64,000 bases of DNA, taken from the NCBI GenBank assembly GCA_009741485.1, contig CM019237.1, forward strand, positions 52,440,252 through 52,504,251, in the 5' to 3' direction. The notes under the pieces are model-generated. The model saw nothing but the letters and a program-made list of their open reading frames with translations. It made no database searches and was not told where the DNA came from. This document shows positions 63,899 to 64,000 of the stretch, piece after piece. This DNA comes from Malurus cyaneus samueli (taxonomy: Eukaryota; Chordata; Aves; Passeriformes; Maluridae). Within the stretch, counting starts at the first letter, position 1. Every line of letters starts with the position of its first letter. The translations under genes and the position numbers were made by a program.

Positions 63899-64000
63899 TA
63901 CTTCCCTGTAATTTTCCAAAACTAACTTCAAAACAACCTGAACAAAAGAGAATGTGGCTGAGATGCTGCTCTTCATGCTTTTATTCCATGAGGCTCTCCT

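Noticed and set aside
1..64000. CRISPR arrays, bacterial operons, phage or integrated viral genes
   Set aside because: No regularly spaced repeats with spacers, no long dense coding frames and no recognisable viral polymerase or capsid motifs were seen. Everything fits vertebrate noncoding DNA.

Overview
The window looks like nuclear DNA from a bird. The main evidence is a set of truncated CR1 LINE 3' ends of the avian type, several ending in the diagnostic (ATTCTATG)n-like tail. The rest is AT-rich, gene-poor sequence with one sharp CpG island, as in vertebrate intergenic and intronic DNA. There are no bacterial operons, CRISPR arrays, rRNA genes or convincing tRNA genes. The species cannot be named from sequence alone.

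Layout. Positions 1 to about 29,000 are AT-rich and show no supportable coding exon. They hold CR1 fragments (about 1.17, 2.0-2.5, 8.1-8.5, 20.2 and 25.4 kb), short tandem repeats and a few stretches that resemble conserved regulatory DNA. From 29,093 to about 29,935 two CR1 fragments in opposite orientation run up to a CpG island at about 29,930-30,640. The island has GC boxes, a perfect palindromic TCTCGCGAGA element (30,088-30,097) and two good splice donors (after 30,182 and 30,562). It is the best candidate for a housekeeping-type promoter and first exon of a plus-strand gene, and the AT-rich DNA to its right would then be a long first intron. A possible second exon, with a start codon and a strong donor, lies at 37,080-37,244 and again at 44,243-44,407. 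I do not recognise the gene.

The dominant structure is a duplication. Positions 31,369-37,459 reappear at 38,532-44,622 at a constant offset of 7,163 bases. I saw no difference between the copies apart from a 24-base pyrimidine tract. Between them lies a 1.07 kb block (37,460-38,531) that is a third, degraded copy of 33,867 to about 34,955, carrying many single-base deletions. Two near-perfect copies joined by an indel-rich one is what gap filling with an uncorrected long read produces. I therefore regard the duplication as a probable assembly artefact, though a very recent real duplication cannot be excluded.

Positions 44,623-64,000 are again AT-rich and intron-like, with CR1 3' ends at 49.8, 58.4-59.0 and 63.6-63.9 kb and small tandem repeats. 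No further exon can be supported. I did not find a convincing new biological system. The points most worth checking are the duplication, the CpG-island promoter with its TCTCGCGAGA element and adjoining CR1 DNA, and a few motif-dense noncoding stretches.
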